Notes under the pieces: generated by a model
The model's input: the letters and a program-made list of their open reading frames with translations, nothing else
The model's database searches: none
What the model was told of the DNA's origin: nothing
Part shown: in pieces, positions 27,924-36,202 of the stretch
Numbering within the stretch: position 1 is the first letter of the stretch
Layout of the letters: the number at the start of each line of letters is the position of its first letter
Position numbers and translations under genes: made by a program
Source: Paracoccus chinensis
Lineage (GTDB): Bacteria > Pseudomonadota > Alphaproteobacteria > Rhodobacterales > Rhodobacteraceae
Direction of reading: 5' to 3'
Assembly: GCF_900102885.1 (NCBI RefSeq)
Contig: NZ_FNGE01000003.1
Coordinates: 1 to 64,000 of the forward strand
DNA length: 64,000 bases

Positions 27924-28840
27924 AAGACAGCAAGCTGATCCTGTCCATCGGCGAAGCCATGGTCGAACTGTCCGAGGCGGGGCAATCCAACCTCTGGCGG
28001 ATGGGGATCGCCGGGGACACGCTGAACACCGCCTGGTACCTGCGGCGCCTGCTGCCCGCCGACTGGCGCGTCGCCTATTGCAGTCGGGTGGGCGAAAGCG
28101 AGTTCTCGGGGAAGATGCTCGACTTCCTCGATGCTGAGGGGATCGAAACGACCCACGTCACCCGCGACCCCCGGCGCGAGATCGGGCTTTACGCTATCTC
28201 GCTGAAGGACGGCGAGCGCAGCTTCAGCTACTGGCGCGAGACCTCGGCGGCAAAGGGGCTGGCCGACGATCCGCGGCGGCTTGCCGCCGCGCTGGACGGC
28301 GTGCGGATCGCCTATGTCTCGGGCATCACCCTCGCCATCCTGCCTGATCCCGGCCGCACCCGGCTGCTCGAGGCGTTGGCGGCGGCGCGGACAATGGGCA
28401 CGCAGGTGGTCTTCGACCCGAACCTGCGGCCCCGGCTCTGGCCCGATGCCGCGACCATGCGGGACCGGATCGAGGCCGCGGCAGGGATCGCCGACCTCGT
28501 CATGCCCAGCTTCGACGACGAGCGCGACCATTTTGGCGACGCCGACCCGCAGGCGACGGTGGCGCGCTATCTCGGGTGCGGCGCCCGGCAGGTTGTCGTC
28601 AAGGCCGGGGGTGATCCGATCCGCCATGGCGGGTCCGAGGGCGAGGGGCTGATCGACGGACTGGAACGCGAGCAGCCCGTGGATACCACCGCAGCAGGCG
28701 ACAGCTTCAACGCGGGCTACCTCGCCGCGCGGCTGCAAGGGGCCGGAATCCCCGACGCCATCCGGGCCGCCCATGACCTCAGCCGCCGGGTGATCCGCCA
28801 TCGCGGCGCGCTGGTGCGCGAGGCCTTCACGCGGAACTGA
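27920..28840 (+). CDS. kdgK: 2-keto-3-deoxygluconate kinase (PfkB family)
   Basis: A 306-residue ribokinase-fold sugar kinase. The PfkB C-terminal signature DTTAAGDSFNAGYLAARL contains the catalytic Asp and the anion-hole GAGD-type loop (AAGD). The N-terminal part has ILSIGEAMVELSEAG and MGIAGDTLNTAWYLRRLLP, typical for KDG kinases. It phosphorylates KDG to KDPG between mannonate dehydratase and the aldolase. ATG overlaps the uxuB stop. Confidence 0.92.
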   Translation: MKDSKLILSIGEAMVELSEAGQSNLWRMGIAGDTLNTAWYLRRLLPADWRVAYCSRVGESEFSGKMLDFLDAEGIETTHVTRDPRREIGLYAISLKDGERSFSYWRETSAAKGLADDPRRLAAALDGVRIAYVSGITLAILPDPGRTRLLEALAAARTMGTQVVFDPNLRPRLWPDAATMRDRIEAAAGIADLVMPSFDDERDHFGDADPQATVARYLGCGARQVVVKAGGDPIRHGGSEGEGLIDGLEREQPVDTTAAGDSFNAGYLAARLQGAGIPDAIRAAHDLSRRVIRHRGALVREAFTRN

Positions 28841-28907
28841 CGCGCCGATCCAACAACGGAAGCCGGGCAGCGCCGCCCCTTGCTCCACGCCGACTAGGAG
28901 ACGCAGC

Positions 28908-29552
28908 ATGACCGAGGCCTTTGCACGCATCGCCGTCATCGGGGTGGTTCCCGTCATCGCCATCGACAGCGTGGACCACGCCCTGCCTCTTGCCGACGCC
29001 CTGCTGGAAGCGGGGTTGCCGACGGCCGAGATCACATTCCGCACCCACGCTGCCGCTGACGTGCTGGCCCGGCTGCGCGACGAGCGGCCCGAACTGCTGA
29101 TCGGCGCCGGCACGCTTCTGTCGCCCGCGCAGCTGCGCCAGGCGGTCGAGGCTGGCGCCGCCTACGGACTTGCCCCCGGCTACGATCCGGCGGTGGTGGA
29201 CGCGGCCCGCCAGTCGGGCCTGCCTTTCATCCCCGGGGTGATGACGCCCTCGGACATCACCCTTGCCGTCGCCCAAGGCTGCCGCTTGATGAAGTTCTTT
29301 CCCGCCACCGCAGCAGGCGGCCCGTCCATGCTGAAGAACATCGCCGCGCCCTTTGCCCATCTTGACCTGAGCTTTATTCCGACCGGCGGAGTGAAGATGG
29401 AAACAATCGCCGACTGGCTGGCGCTTCCCGAGATCGCCGCTGTGGGTGGCACGTGGATCGCGACCACCCAGCAGATGCACGACGGCGACTGGTCGGGGAT
29501 CCGCAGCCGCGCCTCTGCCGCCATCGCCAGAGTAAAAGAGCTTCGCGGATAG
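28908..29552 (+). CDS. eda: KDPG/KHG aldolase
   Basis: A 214-residue class I aldolase that splits 2-keto-3-deoxy-6-phosphogluconate into pyruvate and glyceraldehyde 3-phosphate. It has the catalytic Glu in PTAEITFRT, the Schiff-base Lys in CRLMKFFPATAAGG and the phosphate-binding SFIPTGGVKMET. A GGAGACGCAGC site precedes the ATG. A 67-bp gap after kdgK holds no gene. It is the last gene of the hexuronate operon. Confidence 0.94.
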   Translation: MTEAFARIAVIGVVPVIAIDSVDHALPLADALLEAGLPTAEITFRTHAAADVLARLRDERPELLIGAGTLLSPAQLRQAVEAGAAYGLAPGYDPAVVDAARQSGLPFIPGVMTPSDITLAVAQGCRLMKFFPATAAGGPSMLKNIAAPFAHLDLSFIPTGGVKMETIADWLALPEIAAVGGTWIATTQQMHDGDWSGIRSRASAAIARVKELRG

Positions 29553-29558
29553 TCTCCG

Positions 29559-29616
29559 GGCTGTCGTGAAGGCGTGCGCGCTGCATCGAGGAAAAGGCGC
29601 CCTGACAGCCGCCTTC
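29559..29616 (+). other. Interlocking inverted repeats downstream of eda
   Basis: GGCTGTC (29559-29565) can pair with GACAGCC (29604-29610), and GAAGGCG (29568-29574) can pair with CGCCTTC (29610-29616). The two helices interleave, so they are mutually exclusive folds or part of a compact knot. It may mark the end of the operon transcript. There is no T-run. Confidence 0.35.
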
Positions 29617-29702
29617 ATGCACCGATAGATCCCGGCACGCTGAAGGCCATGCTTGACAGGTATGGCCCTCGTTGCGCTTGATGGCGGCAAACGGGGTGGG
29701 AT

Positions 29703-30572
29703 GTGATCAGGCTCCTTGCCGCAGGTGGATTTTGGGCCGTCATGGCGGCCGCGGCCCTCGGGCAGGGCGGTGGCGCTTCCACCGATCTGCCTGCCGGAGG
29801 CCAGGCAACAGCAGCGCAAGTGACAGAGCCGGATCGCGGCCTCGATGTCGCGGCGGCCGAGACGCAAACGGCCGAGAGCGATATGCGGGCGCGCCTGGCC
29901 GAGTTGCGTGATCAGGCGGCCGAGGCCGAAGCGCGCCTGACGGACCTGAGGCAGCAGAGCGCGGAACTGGAACGGCAGGTCTCCGGCCTGACCGCGCAGC
30001 GCGACGCGGCGCGGGAGGAGATCGCCGCGCTGGAGGCGCGCCGGACCGAGGCCGAGGCCGCCCTGGCCCAGGCGCAGCAGCGCGAGGCGGAACTGCGGCA
30101 GGGACTCGAGAACGCGACAACCCGGCAGACGGCCGCCGAAGCCGCAGCCCTGGACGCCGAGCGCCGCCAGGCCGAGGCCGAGCAGGGCTTTGCCGAGGCG
30201 CAGGAACTGCGCGCCATCGCCGAGGCCGCGCTGGCCGAGACAACGGCGGAGGTTGAACGCGCCACCGCTGCCCGCACCGTGTCCCCGCAGGAGGCCGAGC
30301 CAGCGGTCGCGGAAGAACAGCAAGCGGATGCCAGCGTCCCACCGCCCGAGGACACGGTCACAGCGGACCCGCCCCAACAACAGCGCCCGGCCGCCACGGT
30401 CGATGCGGCGCTGGCGCGGGCTCCGGCGCTCGGCTCGGGTCCGCAGCGCGCCGAGTTGCGGCAGCGCCTGATCGCGGGGGAATGCCCGGCCGAGGCGCTG
30501 AGGGGCGCCTATGGCCAGATCAACCGGCAGAGCCTGCGGGTGCTGGTGGCCGAACTCGGCGCCTGCGGCTGA
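29703..30572 (+). CDS. Secreted or periplasmic coiled-coil protein, unknown function
   Basis: 289 residues starting with GTG. An N-terminal signal-like stretch (LLAAGGFWAVMAAAALGQG) is followed by a long heptad-rich Ala/Glu/Arg/Gln coiled coil at about residues 60-200 (repeats of LRDQAAEAEARL, AEAALAQAQQREAEL). Then comes a Pro/acidic linker and a C-terminal segment with a conserved-looking LIAGECPAEALRGAYGQINRQSLRVLVAELGACG carrying two cysteines. It is 38 bases before the TAXI gene, so it may be co-transcribed. I do not recognise the family. Confidence 0.7.
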   Translation: MIRLLAAGGFWAVMAAAALGQGGGASTDLPAGGQATAAQVTEPDRGLDVAAAETQTAESDMRARLAELRDQAAEAEARLTDLRQQSAELERQVSGLTAQRDAAREEIAALEARRTEAEAALAQAQQREAELRQGLENATTRQTAAEAAALDAERRQAEAEQGFAEAQELRAIAEAALAETTAEVERATAARTVSPQEAEPAVAEEQQADASVPPPEDTVTADPPQQQRPAATVDAALARAPALGSGPQRAELRQRLIAGECPAEALRGAYGQINRQSLRVLVAELGACG

Positions 30573-30610
30573 CGAAACCGGCGCATCAAGCCGAAAAGAG
30601 GGAGGAAGAG

Positions 30611-31657
30611 ATGGGGAAGACCAGATGGCTCGGCCCGGCGCTTGGCGCGATGCTGGTGCTGGCGATGGGTCCCGCCGCTGCGCAGGAGGAATTCGGCAAG
30701 GCGGTGATGACGGGCGGGGCGACCGGCACCTATATCCAGATCGGCCGCGACCTGGCGGGGGTGATGGCCGAATGCGGCCAGACGCTGGACGTGGTCGAAT
30801 CCGCGGGTTCGCTGGAGAACTTCATGGCTGTGCGCACGCGCGGCAACACCCAGTTCGGCATCGTGCAGAACGACGTGCTGGAATATCTCAAGACCTATTC
30901 CGCCGATGATCCGGCCGTGGCGCGCGCGATCCAGGGCGTGCGCATCGCCTTTCCGCTTTATGACGAGGAAGTCCACCTTGTCGCCCGCTCGGACATCGAC
31001 AGCGTCGCCGATCTCGCGGGCAAGCGCGTGGCGATCGGGGTCGAAAACAGCGGCACCTTCCTGACGGCCTCGCTGGTGCTGGACCTGACCGGCACCCAGC
31101 CCGCCGAGCGGCGCAAGATCGCGCCCGCCGATGCGCTGCCGGCGCTGAAGTCGGGGGAAATCGACGCACTCTTCTATGTCGCGGGCGCCCCGACCGCGCT
31201 GTTCGCCGAAGGCGATATCGACGGCGAACAGTTCCATCTGGTGCCGATCACCGACAAGACGCTGCAGACGGTCTATGACGCGGTGACCATCCCCGCGAAC
31301 ACCTACCCCTTCCAGCCCGAGGAGGTGAGCGGGATCGCCGTCAAGGCGCTGCTGATGACCTTCGAATACAATCCGCAGGGCAACAGCTATCAAAGGCAGA
31401 GCTGCAAGGCGGTGTCCGACCTGTCCCACCTGATCCTGACGCGGCTGCCGCAGTTGCAGGAAGGCGGCCATCCCAAGTGGAAGAACGTCGATCTGCAGGA
31501 TATCCCGGCCGGCTGGGATATCGGCGGCTGCGTGAATGCGGGTCTGCAACCCGACTATCAGCTTGAATGCACGCGCCCTGCCGCAAGCGCCGCGCCCGAG
31601 GAAAGCGAGGCGAACCGCGCCTATCGGCAGTATATCTGCTCGACGCTGGGCTGCTGA
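30611..31657 (+). CDS. TAXI-family TRAP solute-binding protein
   Basis: A 348-residue periplasmic protein. After a signal peptide (ALGAMLVLAMGPAAAQE) comes VMTGGATGTYIQIGRDLAGVM, the family start, then VESAGSLENFMAVRTRGNTQFGIVQNDVLEYL and VADLAGKRVAIGVENSGTF. The C-terminal part is longer than usual and contains paired cysteines (QSCKAVSDL, GGCVNAGLQ, LECTRP, ICSTLGC). ATG 30611 follows GGAGG. No TAXI-type fused permease is nearby, so the partner must be elsewhere or the protein senses rather than transports. Confidence 0.88.
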   Translation: MGKTRWLGPALGAMLVLAMGPAAAQEEFGKAVMTGGATGTYIQIGRDLAGVMAECGQTLDVVESAGSLENFMAVRTRGNTQFGIVQNDVLEYLKTYSADDPAVARAIQGVRIAFPLYDEEVHLVARSDIDSVADLAGKRVAIGVENSGTFLTASLVLDLTGTQPAERRKIAPADALPALKSGEIDALFYVAGAPTALFAEGDIDGEQFHLVPITDKTLQTVYDAVTIPANTYPFQPEEVSGIAVKALLMTFEYNPQGNSYQRQSCKAVSDLSHLILTRLPQLQEGGHPKWKNVDLQDIPAGWDIGGCVNAGLQPDYQLECTRPAASAAPEESEANRAYRQYICSTLGC

Positions 31658-31765
31658 GGCCGAAGCCGTATCAATCTTGAGGGCGAGAACCGGCGCCCGG
31701 AGCCGGGCAGGCTTCGGGGACTGACGTCCGTGGGCTCGTTACGCTTCCGGCAGGAAGGGCGCGGC

Positions 31766-33295
31766 TCAGTCGTCGGATGGCCCGGCGCGGCGCCGATAGC
31801 GTGAACGCGCCAGCAGCGCCCCCGCAACTGCCCCGGCGCCAAGCGCCCACAGCAGGTGGCGGTTGGTCAGTCCCAGCCGGCTGCGGGCGCTGCGGCGATA
31901 GCGCGGGTCGAAGAAGCGGCTGCGCGACAGAAGCCTGCCCAGGGGCCCCGGGTCGCGGGGGATCAGGACCTCAAGCTGCCGCGGGCCTTGGGCGTTCAGC
32001 CGGTCGATGGCGCCGATCAGCCCGCCGCATTCCTCGACGGCTGCCTCGACCTCCTCGACCGAGACGCCCAGGTGCTCGGCCAGCAGGGCCGAGCGGATGC
32101 CCCGGATGCGGGCGCGGTCCGAGGGTTCGCGCGCGATCAGGGCCACGTCGGCTTCGGTATCGAAGCCCATCGAGCGGCGGTCGATGTTGCTCGATCCCAC
32201 CCGCAGGTGGACGTCGTCCACGATCAGCAGCTTGGCATGGACATAGATCGCCTCGCCCGCCGCATTGATGGGCGAGACCATGCGGAAGCGGCGGAAGCGG
32301 TCGCGCGCCTGCAAGGCCAGCATCATGGTGCTGCGGGTGACATGCATCGCCGCATCCTCGATGGCGCCCTGCGCGGCCTCGGGATTGACGATCACCACCT
32401 CGGGCCCATCCGGTTCCACCAGCCGCGCGGCAATGGCGCGAGTGATGCTGCCCGAGGCGAAATACTGCGACTCGATGTAGATGCACCGACGCGCCGAGGC
32501 GATGGCGTCGAGGTAAAGGTGCTCGATCTCGGCAACCACAGGCGTGACCCGGTCGGGCGGCTCGGTCCGCGCGATGGCAACGGGCATGTCGTGGAAATCG
32601 ACGTTTACGCCCTCGGGCCAGAGGTCGGCAGGCTCGGGCACCGGTTCGGGCAGGGGCGCGTCATTGGCGCGCAGCCAGCGGGCGCGGGCCAGTTCGCCCA
32701 AGGCACGCGCGGCTGGCCCCGACATCATCGCGGCCGCGTCATGCCAGGGCTGCGCGATCTCGCCCGAGCGTAGCCGACGGCGCGGGTCGCCCGAGCGGTG
32801 GTCGCGCGTGTCCCAACGCCCGGCGGTCAGGTCGATGCCGCCGCAGAAGGCCAGCGCGTCGTCCACCACCACGATCTTCTGGTGGTGGCAGGCCCCGATC
32901 GGGTGGCGGCCGTCGAAGGCCAGATGGATCTGGTCGGGCGACATCAGCTTGATCTGCAGCGCTGGCAGTGCGCGTCCGGGGGCGATCAGGACGCCCCCGC
33001 TCCATTTCAGCAGGTAGATGTCGAGATCGGGGCGCCGCTCGACCAGCGCGTCCAGGAAGGGGCCGATCTGGTTGGGCAGCCCGTCAGGGGCATTGCCCTC
33101 GGCATCGCTTTCGCCCGGCAGCATCTCGATCTCGAAATCGAAGTCCCAGCCGATCATCACGACCAGGTGCCGCGCCGCCAGAAGCGCCTGACGCAGGGTG
33201 CGGAAATAGGCCTGCCCGTCCACGATCAACGAAAAACGGTCGGCCGGGTCCACGCGCCAGCAGTTGCGACCCGGGGTGAAGGAAAGAGGCGTCAT
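31766..33295 (-). CDS. Phospholipase D / cardiolipin-synthase-like protein
   Basis: A 509-residue protein of the PLD superfamily with two HKD motifs, HQKIVVVDDALAFCGG (about residue 150) and HAKLLIVDDVHLRVGSSNIDRRSMG (about residue 350), the second followed by GFDTEADVALIA. The C-terminus has one hydrophobic helix (HLLWALGAGAVAGALLA) and a basic tail, so it is probably membrane-tethered. It has no N-terminal membrane helices, unlike bacterial cardiolipin synthase A, so phospholipase or phosphatidyltransferase activity on an unknown lipid is inferred. It is convergent with the TAXI gene. Confidence 0.87.
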   Translation of the reverse strand: MTPLSFTPGRNCWRVDPADRFSLIVDGQAYFRTLRQALLAARHLVVMIGWDFDFEIEMLPGESDAEGNAPDGLPNQIGPFLDALVERRPDLDIYLLKWSGGVLIAPGRALPALQIKLMSPDQIHLAFDGRHPIGACHHQKIVVVDDALAFCGGIDLTAGRWDTRDHRSGDPRRRLRSGEIAQPWHDAAAMMSGPAARALGELARARWLRANDAPLPEPVPEPADLWPEGVNVDFHDMPVAIARTEPPDRVTPVVAEIEHLYLDAIASARRCIYIESQYFASGSITRAIAARLVEPDGPEVVIVNPEAAQGAIEDAAMHVTRSTMMLALQARDRFRRFRMVSPINAAGEAIYVHAKLLIVDDVHLRVGSSNIDRRSMGFDTEADVALIAREPSDRARIRGIRSALLAEHLGVSVEEVEAAVEECGGLIGAIDRLNAQGPRQLEVLIPRDPGPLGRLLSRSRFFDPRYRRSARSRLGLTNRHLLWALGAGAVAGALLARSRYRRRAGPSDD

Positions 33296-33621
33296 GATCC
33301 ATGAGGGGAAAGGATGTGCAGGGCGGCAACAAAGCCCGAGGGGTCCGGGTTCCCTGAGGCCGACTTTCGGGTGAGGTTCCGCCAGCGGCCATGAACTGAC
33401 GGAGGCCCTGCCTTTTCCGGCCCTTGCAGCGCGATATTCAGGCAGGCTGCCACGCGATTGGCCACGCCATGGACGGGCGCGGAAAGGCTCTTACAAATCG
33501 TTGCCAGACGCTCGCGCGTCTCGTAACGTCGGGTGGATAGCGGACATCGCACGGCATTCACGCCTGTCACAACCGATCTGGTTGGGCGGGCTTCCTGTTG
33601 TTGCGCCTCAAGGGAAGACGA
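33296..33621. other. Divergent intergenic region upstream of the amide operon (326 bp)
   Basis: No gene fits here. It holds two small hairpins on the plus strand: AGACG-CTCGCG-CGTCT (33506-33521, a 6-nt loop) and CAACC-GATCT-GGTTG (33570-33584), the latter 38 bases before the amiC start. An operon controlled by an ANTAR protein should have a leader with two hairpins with hexanucleotide loops followed by a terminator. These are the only candidates I see, and they do not match the A..G.. loop consensus well. Confidence 0.35.
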
Positions 33622-34668
33622 GTGAAGCAGACACTGGACATCGGGCTGGTCTACTCGCGCAGCGGCAGCTACCGGCGCCTGTCGGACGCGGGCCGGGCAG
33701 GGGTCCTGCAGGCGGTGGCGCGGGTCAACGCGGACCCGGCGGCGGCATGGACGATCCGCGTCCACGAGGCCGATCCCGGCGGGCACCAGGACCATTACGC
33801 CCCCGCCATGCTGGGCCTGCACCGGCAGACCGGCAGCCGGCATTTCTTCGGCGCCATCACTTCCTCCGGCCGCAAGGAGATGATCCCGGCGCTGGAACGC
33901 TGCGGGGCGAGCCTGTGGTATGGTGTGCCCTACGAAGGGTTCGAGGCCGCCGATTGCGTCGCCTACATGCATTCCACCGTGAACCAGAACGTGATCCCGC
34001 TGCTCGACTGGGCGCTGCCCCGGCTGGGACGGCGGGTGTTCCTGGTCGGATCGAACTACATCTGGGGGTGGGAGATCAACCGCATCGCCCGCGACCTTAT
34101 CGCGGACTCGGGCTGCGAGGTCGTGGCCGAGCGTCACCTTCCCTTGGGCGACACCGACATCGCCGCGCTGGTGGACGAGATCGCGCGGACGCGGCCCGAG
34201 ATCGTGCTGAACTCGCTGGTGGGGCAGACGCAGTACTGCTTCCTCCGCGCGCTGCGGGCGGCGGGGCTGTCTTGCCGCGTGCTGTCCTGCAACTTCACCG
34301 AGGCCGAGCTGCCCGAGGTCGGAAAGGCCGCCGAGGGGCTGATCTCGGTCGGTCCCTATTTCGCCCAAGAGGGCGACGAGTTCGGCAACTCGCTGGAACG
34401 CGCGGGCTACCTGTCGGTAATGAACCTCGTGCGGCTGTTGTCGCTGCCAGGGGCGGATGCCGCGATGACGCTGCCCGAGCTTCTGGCGCTGGACCCCGGC
34501 GACATCGATCCGGTCAGCCACCACGTGGCCCAGCCCATCGTGATTGCAGAACTGCGCGAAGGCGCCTTCGCCCCGCTGCTGTCGCTGCCCGTCACGGCGG
34601 GCGACCCCTATCTGGCCCGGGCCCCGCGGGCGAAATCCGAGCGTCCAAGGTTAAGGATCGTCAAGTGA
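33622..34668 (+). CDS. amiC: AmiC-like amide-sensing binding protein
   Basis: A 348-residue type-1 periplasmic-binding fold without a signal peptide, starting GTG after AGGGAAG. DIGLVYSRSGSYRRLSDAGRAGVLQAV, YGVPYEGFEAADCVAYMHSTVNQN and VFLVGSNYIWGWEINRIARDL are characteristic of the AmiC/UrtA/FmdD group. In Pseudomonas the cytoplasmic AmiC binds short amides and holds the antiterminator AmiR inactive. Missing export signal, GTGA overlap with the AmiR gene and a formamidase downstream all support a sensor role over a transport role. Confidence 0.85.
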   Translation: MKQTLDIGLVYSRSGSYRRLSDAGRAGVLQAVARVNADPAAAWTIRVHEADPGGHQDHYAPAMLGLHRQTGSRHFFGAITSSGRKEMIPALERCGASLWYGVPYEGFEAADCVAYMHSTVNQNVIPLLDWALPRLGRRVFLVGSNYIWGWEINRIARDLIADSGCEVVAERHLPLGDTDIAALVDEIARTRPEIVLNSLVGQTQYCFLRALRAAGLSCRVLSCNFTEAELPEVGKAAEGLISVGPYFAQEGDEFGNSLERAGYLSVMNLVRLLSLPGADAAMTLPELLALDPGDIDPVSHHVAQPIVIAELREGAFAPLLSLPVTAGDPYLARAPRAKSERPRLRIVK

Positions 34669-35273
34669 GTGCTGCGCGTTCCCCCCGCCGCATGGACAGC
34701 GACCTTCGCGGCGCCCGCCTGCTGGTCCTGAACCGTCCCCACGATTCACTGCGCGTGCTGCGGCGGCAGGCCGAGATCATCGGGCTTCAGGTAACCGAAT
34801 GCTGGCCCGCCCTGCCCGAGGATGCGGCAGGCTACGACTTCCTCGTCCTTGACGCGGACACGGGGCATGACGGGCAACTGCCTTGGGGTGCAGCACCGAT
34901 GCCGCTGCCCAGTGTGGCGCTGATCGGGTCCGAGGCGCCGGGCCGCATCGACTGGCTCTTGTCGCGCGGGGTGCACGCCACGCTGATGCAGCCCATCGGC
35001 GACCGCGGGCTTTATGCCGCGCTGCTGATGGCCCGCTACCGCTTCGCCGCCGAAACCGAGCTTGCCGCGCGGCTGCAGAAGCAGGCCTGGCAGCTGTCCC
35101 AGCGCGAAAACGTCCTGCGCGCCGCCCTGCTGCTGGCCGAGGACGACGGATCATCAGACGGCTTTGCGCAACTGCGCCGCGCGGCGACCGCCGGACGCAT
35201 GACCATCGAGGAGGCGGCGCTTGCGGTGATCTCGCAGACGCAGGCGCCCCGGAACGCCCGGGGTCGCCGGTGA
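34665..35273 (+). CDS. amiR: AmiR-like antiterminator with ANTAR domain
   Basis: A 202-residue protein. An N-terminal pseudo-receiver (RGARLLVLNRPHDSLRVLRRQAEIIGLQVTECWP in two runs) lacks the normal phospho-acceptor pattern, as in Pseudomonas AmiR. A coiled coil follows, and then a C-terminal ANTAR RNA-binding segment (NVLRAALLLAEDDGSSDGFAQLRRAATAGRMTIEEAALAVI). ANTAR proteins bind leader hairpins and prevent termination. The GTG start overlaps the amiC stop by four bases. It should switch on the ABC transporter and formamidase genes downstream. Confidence 0.85.
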   Translation: MSAARSPRRMDSDLRGARLLVLNRPHDSLRVLRRQAEIIGLQVTECWPALPEDAAGYDFLVLDADTGHDGQLPWGAAPMPLPSVALIGSEAPGRIDWLLSRGVHATLMQPIGDRGLYAALLMARYRFAAETELAARLQKQAWQLSQRENVLRAALLLAEDDGSSDGFAQLRRAATAGRMTIEEAALAVISQTQAPRNARGRR

Positions 35274-35301
35274 GCGCCCCCACGGATTTGACGAGGAATA
35301 C

Positions 35302-36201
35302 GTGACCGAAACCACCAACACCGTCGCGGCGGCCATACCCACGGACATCCGGCCCGGCCTGTTCCGCCGCCTAATGCGCCGCAAGGCGGCCATGTTCGGC
35401 GCGGGCGTGATCGCCTTGGTCGTGCTGGGCGCGATCTTCGCGTCGCAACTGGCACAGTTCCCGCCGGACCAGCAGAACTTCGACGGGCTGACGCTGGAAG
35501 GCGCGCCGATGCCGCCGAGCGCGACCTACTGGTTCGGGACCGACCTTCTGGGCCGCGACCTCTTCTCGCGACTGCTTTACGGGGCGCAGACCTCGCTGAT
35601 CATCGGGGTCGTGGCGAACGGGCTGTCGATCCTGATCGGGACGGCCGTGGGTGTGACGGCGGGCTGGCGCAGAGGCTGGGTCGGCGCGGTGCTGATGCGC
35701 TTCACCGACCTGATGATGGCCTTCCCGGCGCTGCTGCTGGCGATCTGCCTGGCCGCGATCTTCCAGCCCTCGCTGTGGATCGTGGCGCTGGTGATCGCGC
35801 TGGTGAACTGGGTGCAGACGGCGCGGATCATCTATACCCAGACGATCTCGCTGGCCGAGCGCGACTTCATCGCGGCCGAGCGCACGCTGGGCGCCAGCGA
35901 CTGGCGCATCCTGCGCCACCACATCCTGCCGCATCTGCTGCCGACGCTGCTGGTTTGGGGAACGCTGGGCATCTCGATCACCGTCCTGCTGGAAGCGACG
36001 CTGTCCTTCCTGGGCGTGGGCGTGCAGCCTCCCACGCCAAGCTGGGGCAACATCATCTTCGAGAACCAGACCTATTTCCAGTCGGCGCCTTGGCTGGTCT
36101 TCATCCCCGGCGCGGCCATCCTGCTGCTGGCGCTGGCCTTCAACCTGGTGGGCGACGCGCTGCGCGAGGAAATGGACCCGACCCAGAAAGGACGTGGCTG
36201 A
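35302..36201 (+). CDS. Oligopeptide-type ABC transporter permease (DppC/OppC family)
   Basis: A 299-residue inner-membrane protein starting GTG after GAGGAA. After a first helix (AAMFGAGVIALVVLGAIFASQ) it has the DppC motif YWFGTDLLGRDLFSRLLYGAQTSL. The coupling loop is ERDFIAAERTLGASDWRILRHHILPHLLP. The order permease C, then B, then binding protein is reversed relative to the usual dpp order. It forms the channel with the next gene's product for a peptide- or amide-like solute. Confidence 0.92.
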   Translation: MTETTNTVAAAIPTDIRPGLFRRLMRRKAAMFGAGVIALVVLGAIFASQLAQFPPDQQNFDGLTLEGAPMPPSATYWFGTDLLGRDLFSRLLYGAQTSLIIGVVANGLSILIGTAVGVTAGWRRGWVGAVLMRFTDLMMAFPALLLAICLAAIFQPSLWIVALVIALVNWVQTARIIYTQTISLAERDFIAAERTLGASDWRILRHHILPHLLPTLLVWGTLGISITVLLEATLSFLGVGVQPPTPSWGNIIFENQTYFQSAPWLVFIPGAAILLLALAFNLVGDALREEMDPTQKGRG

Positions 36202-36202
36202 G

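Noticed and set aside
33292..34524. Minus-strand frame of about 410 codons opposite amiC
   Set aside because: Composition is non-protein-like and amiC is well supported.
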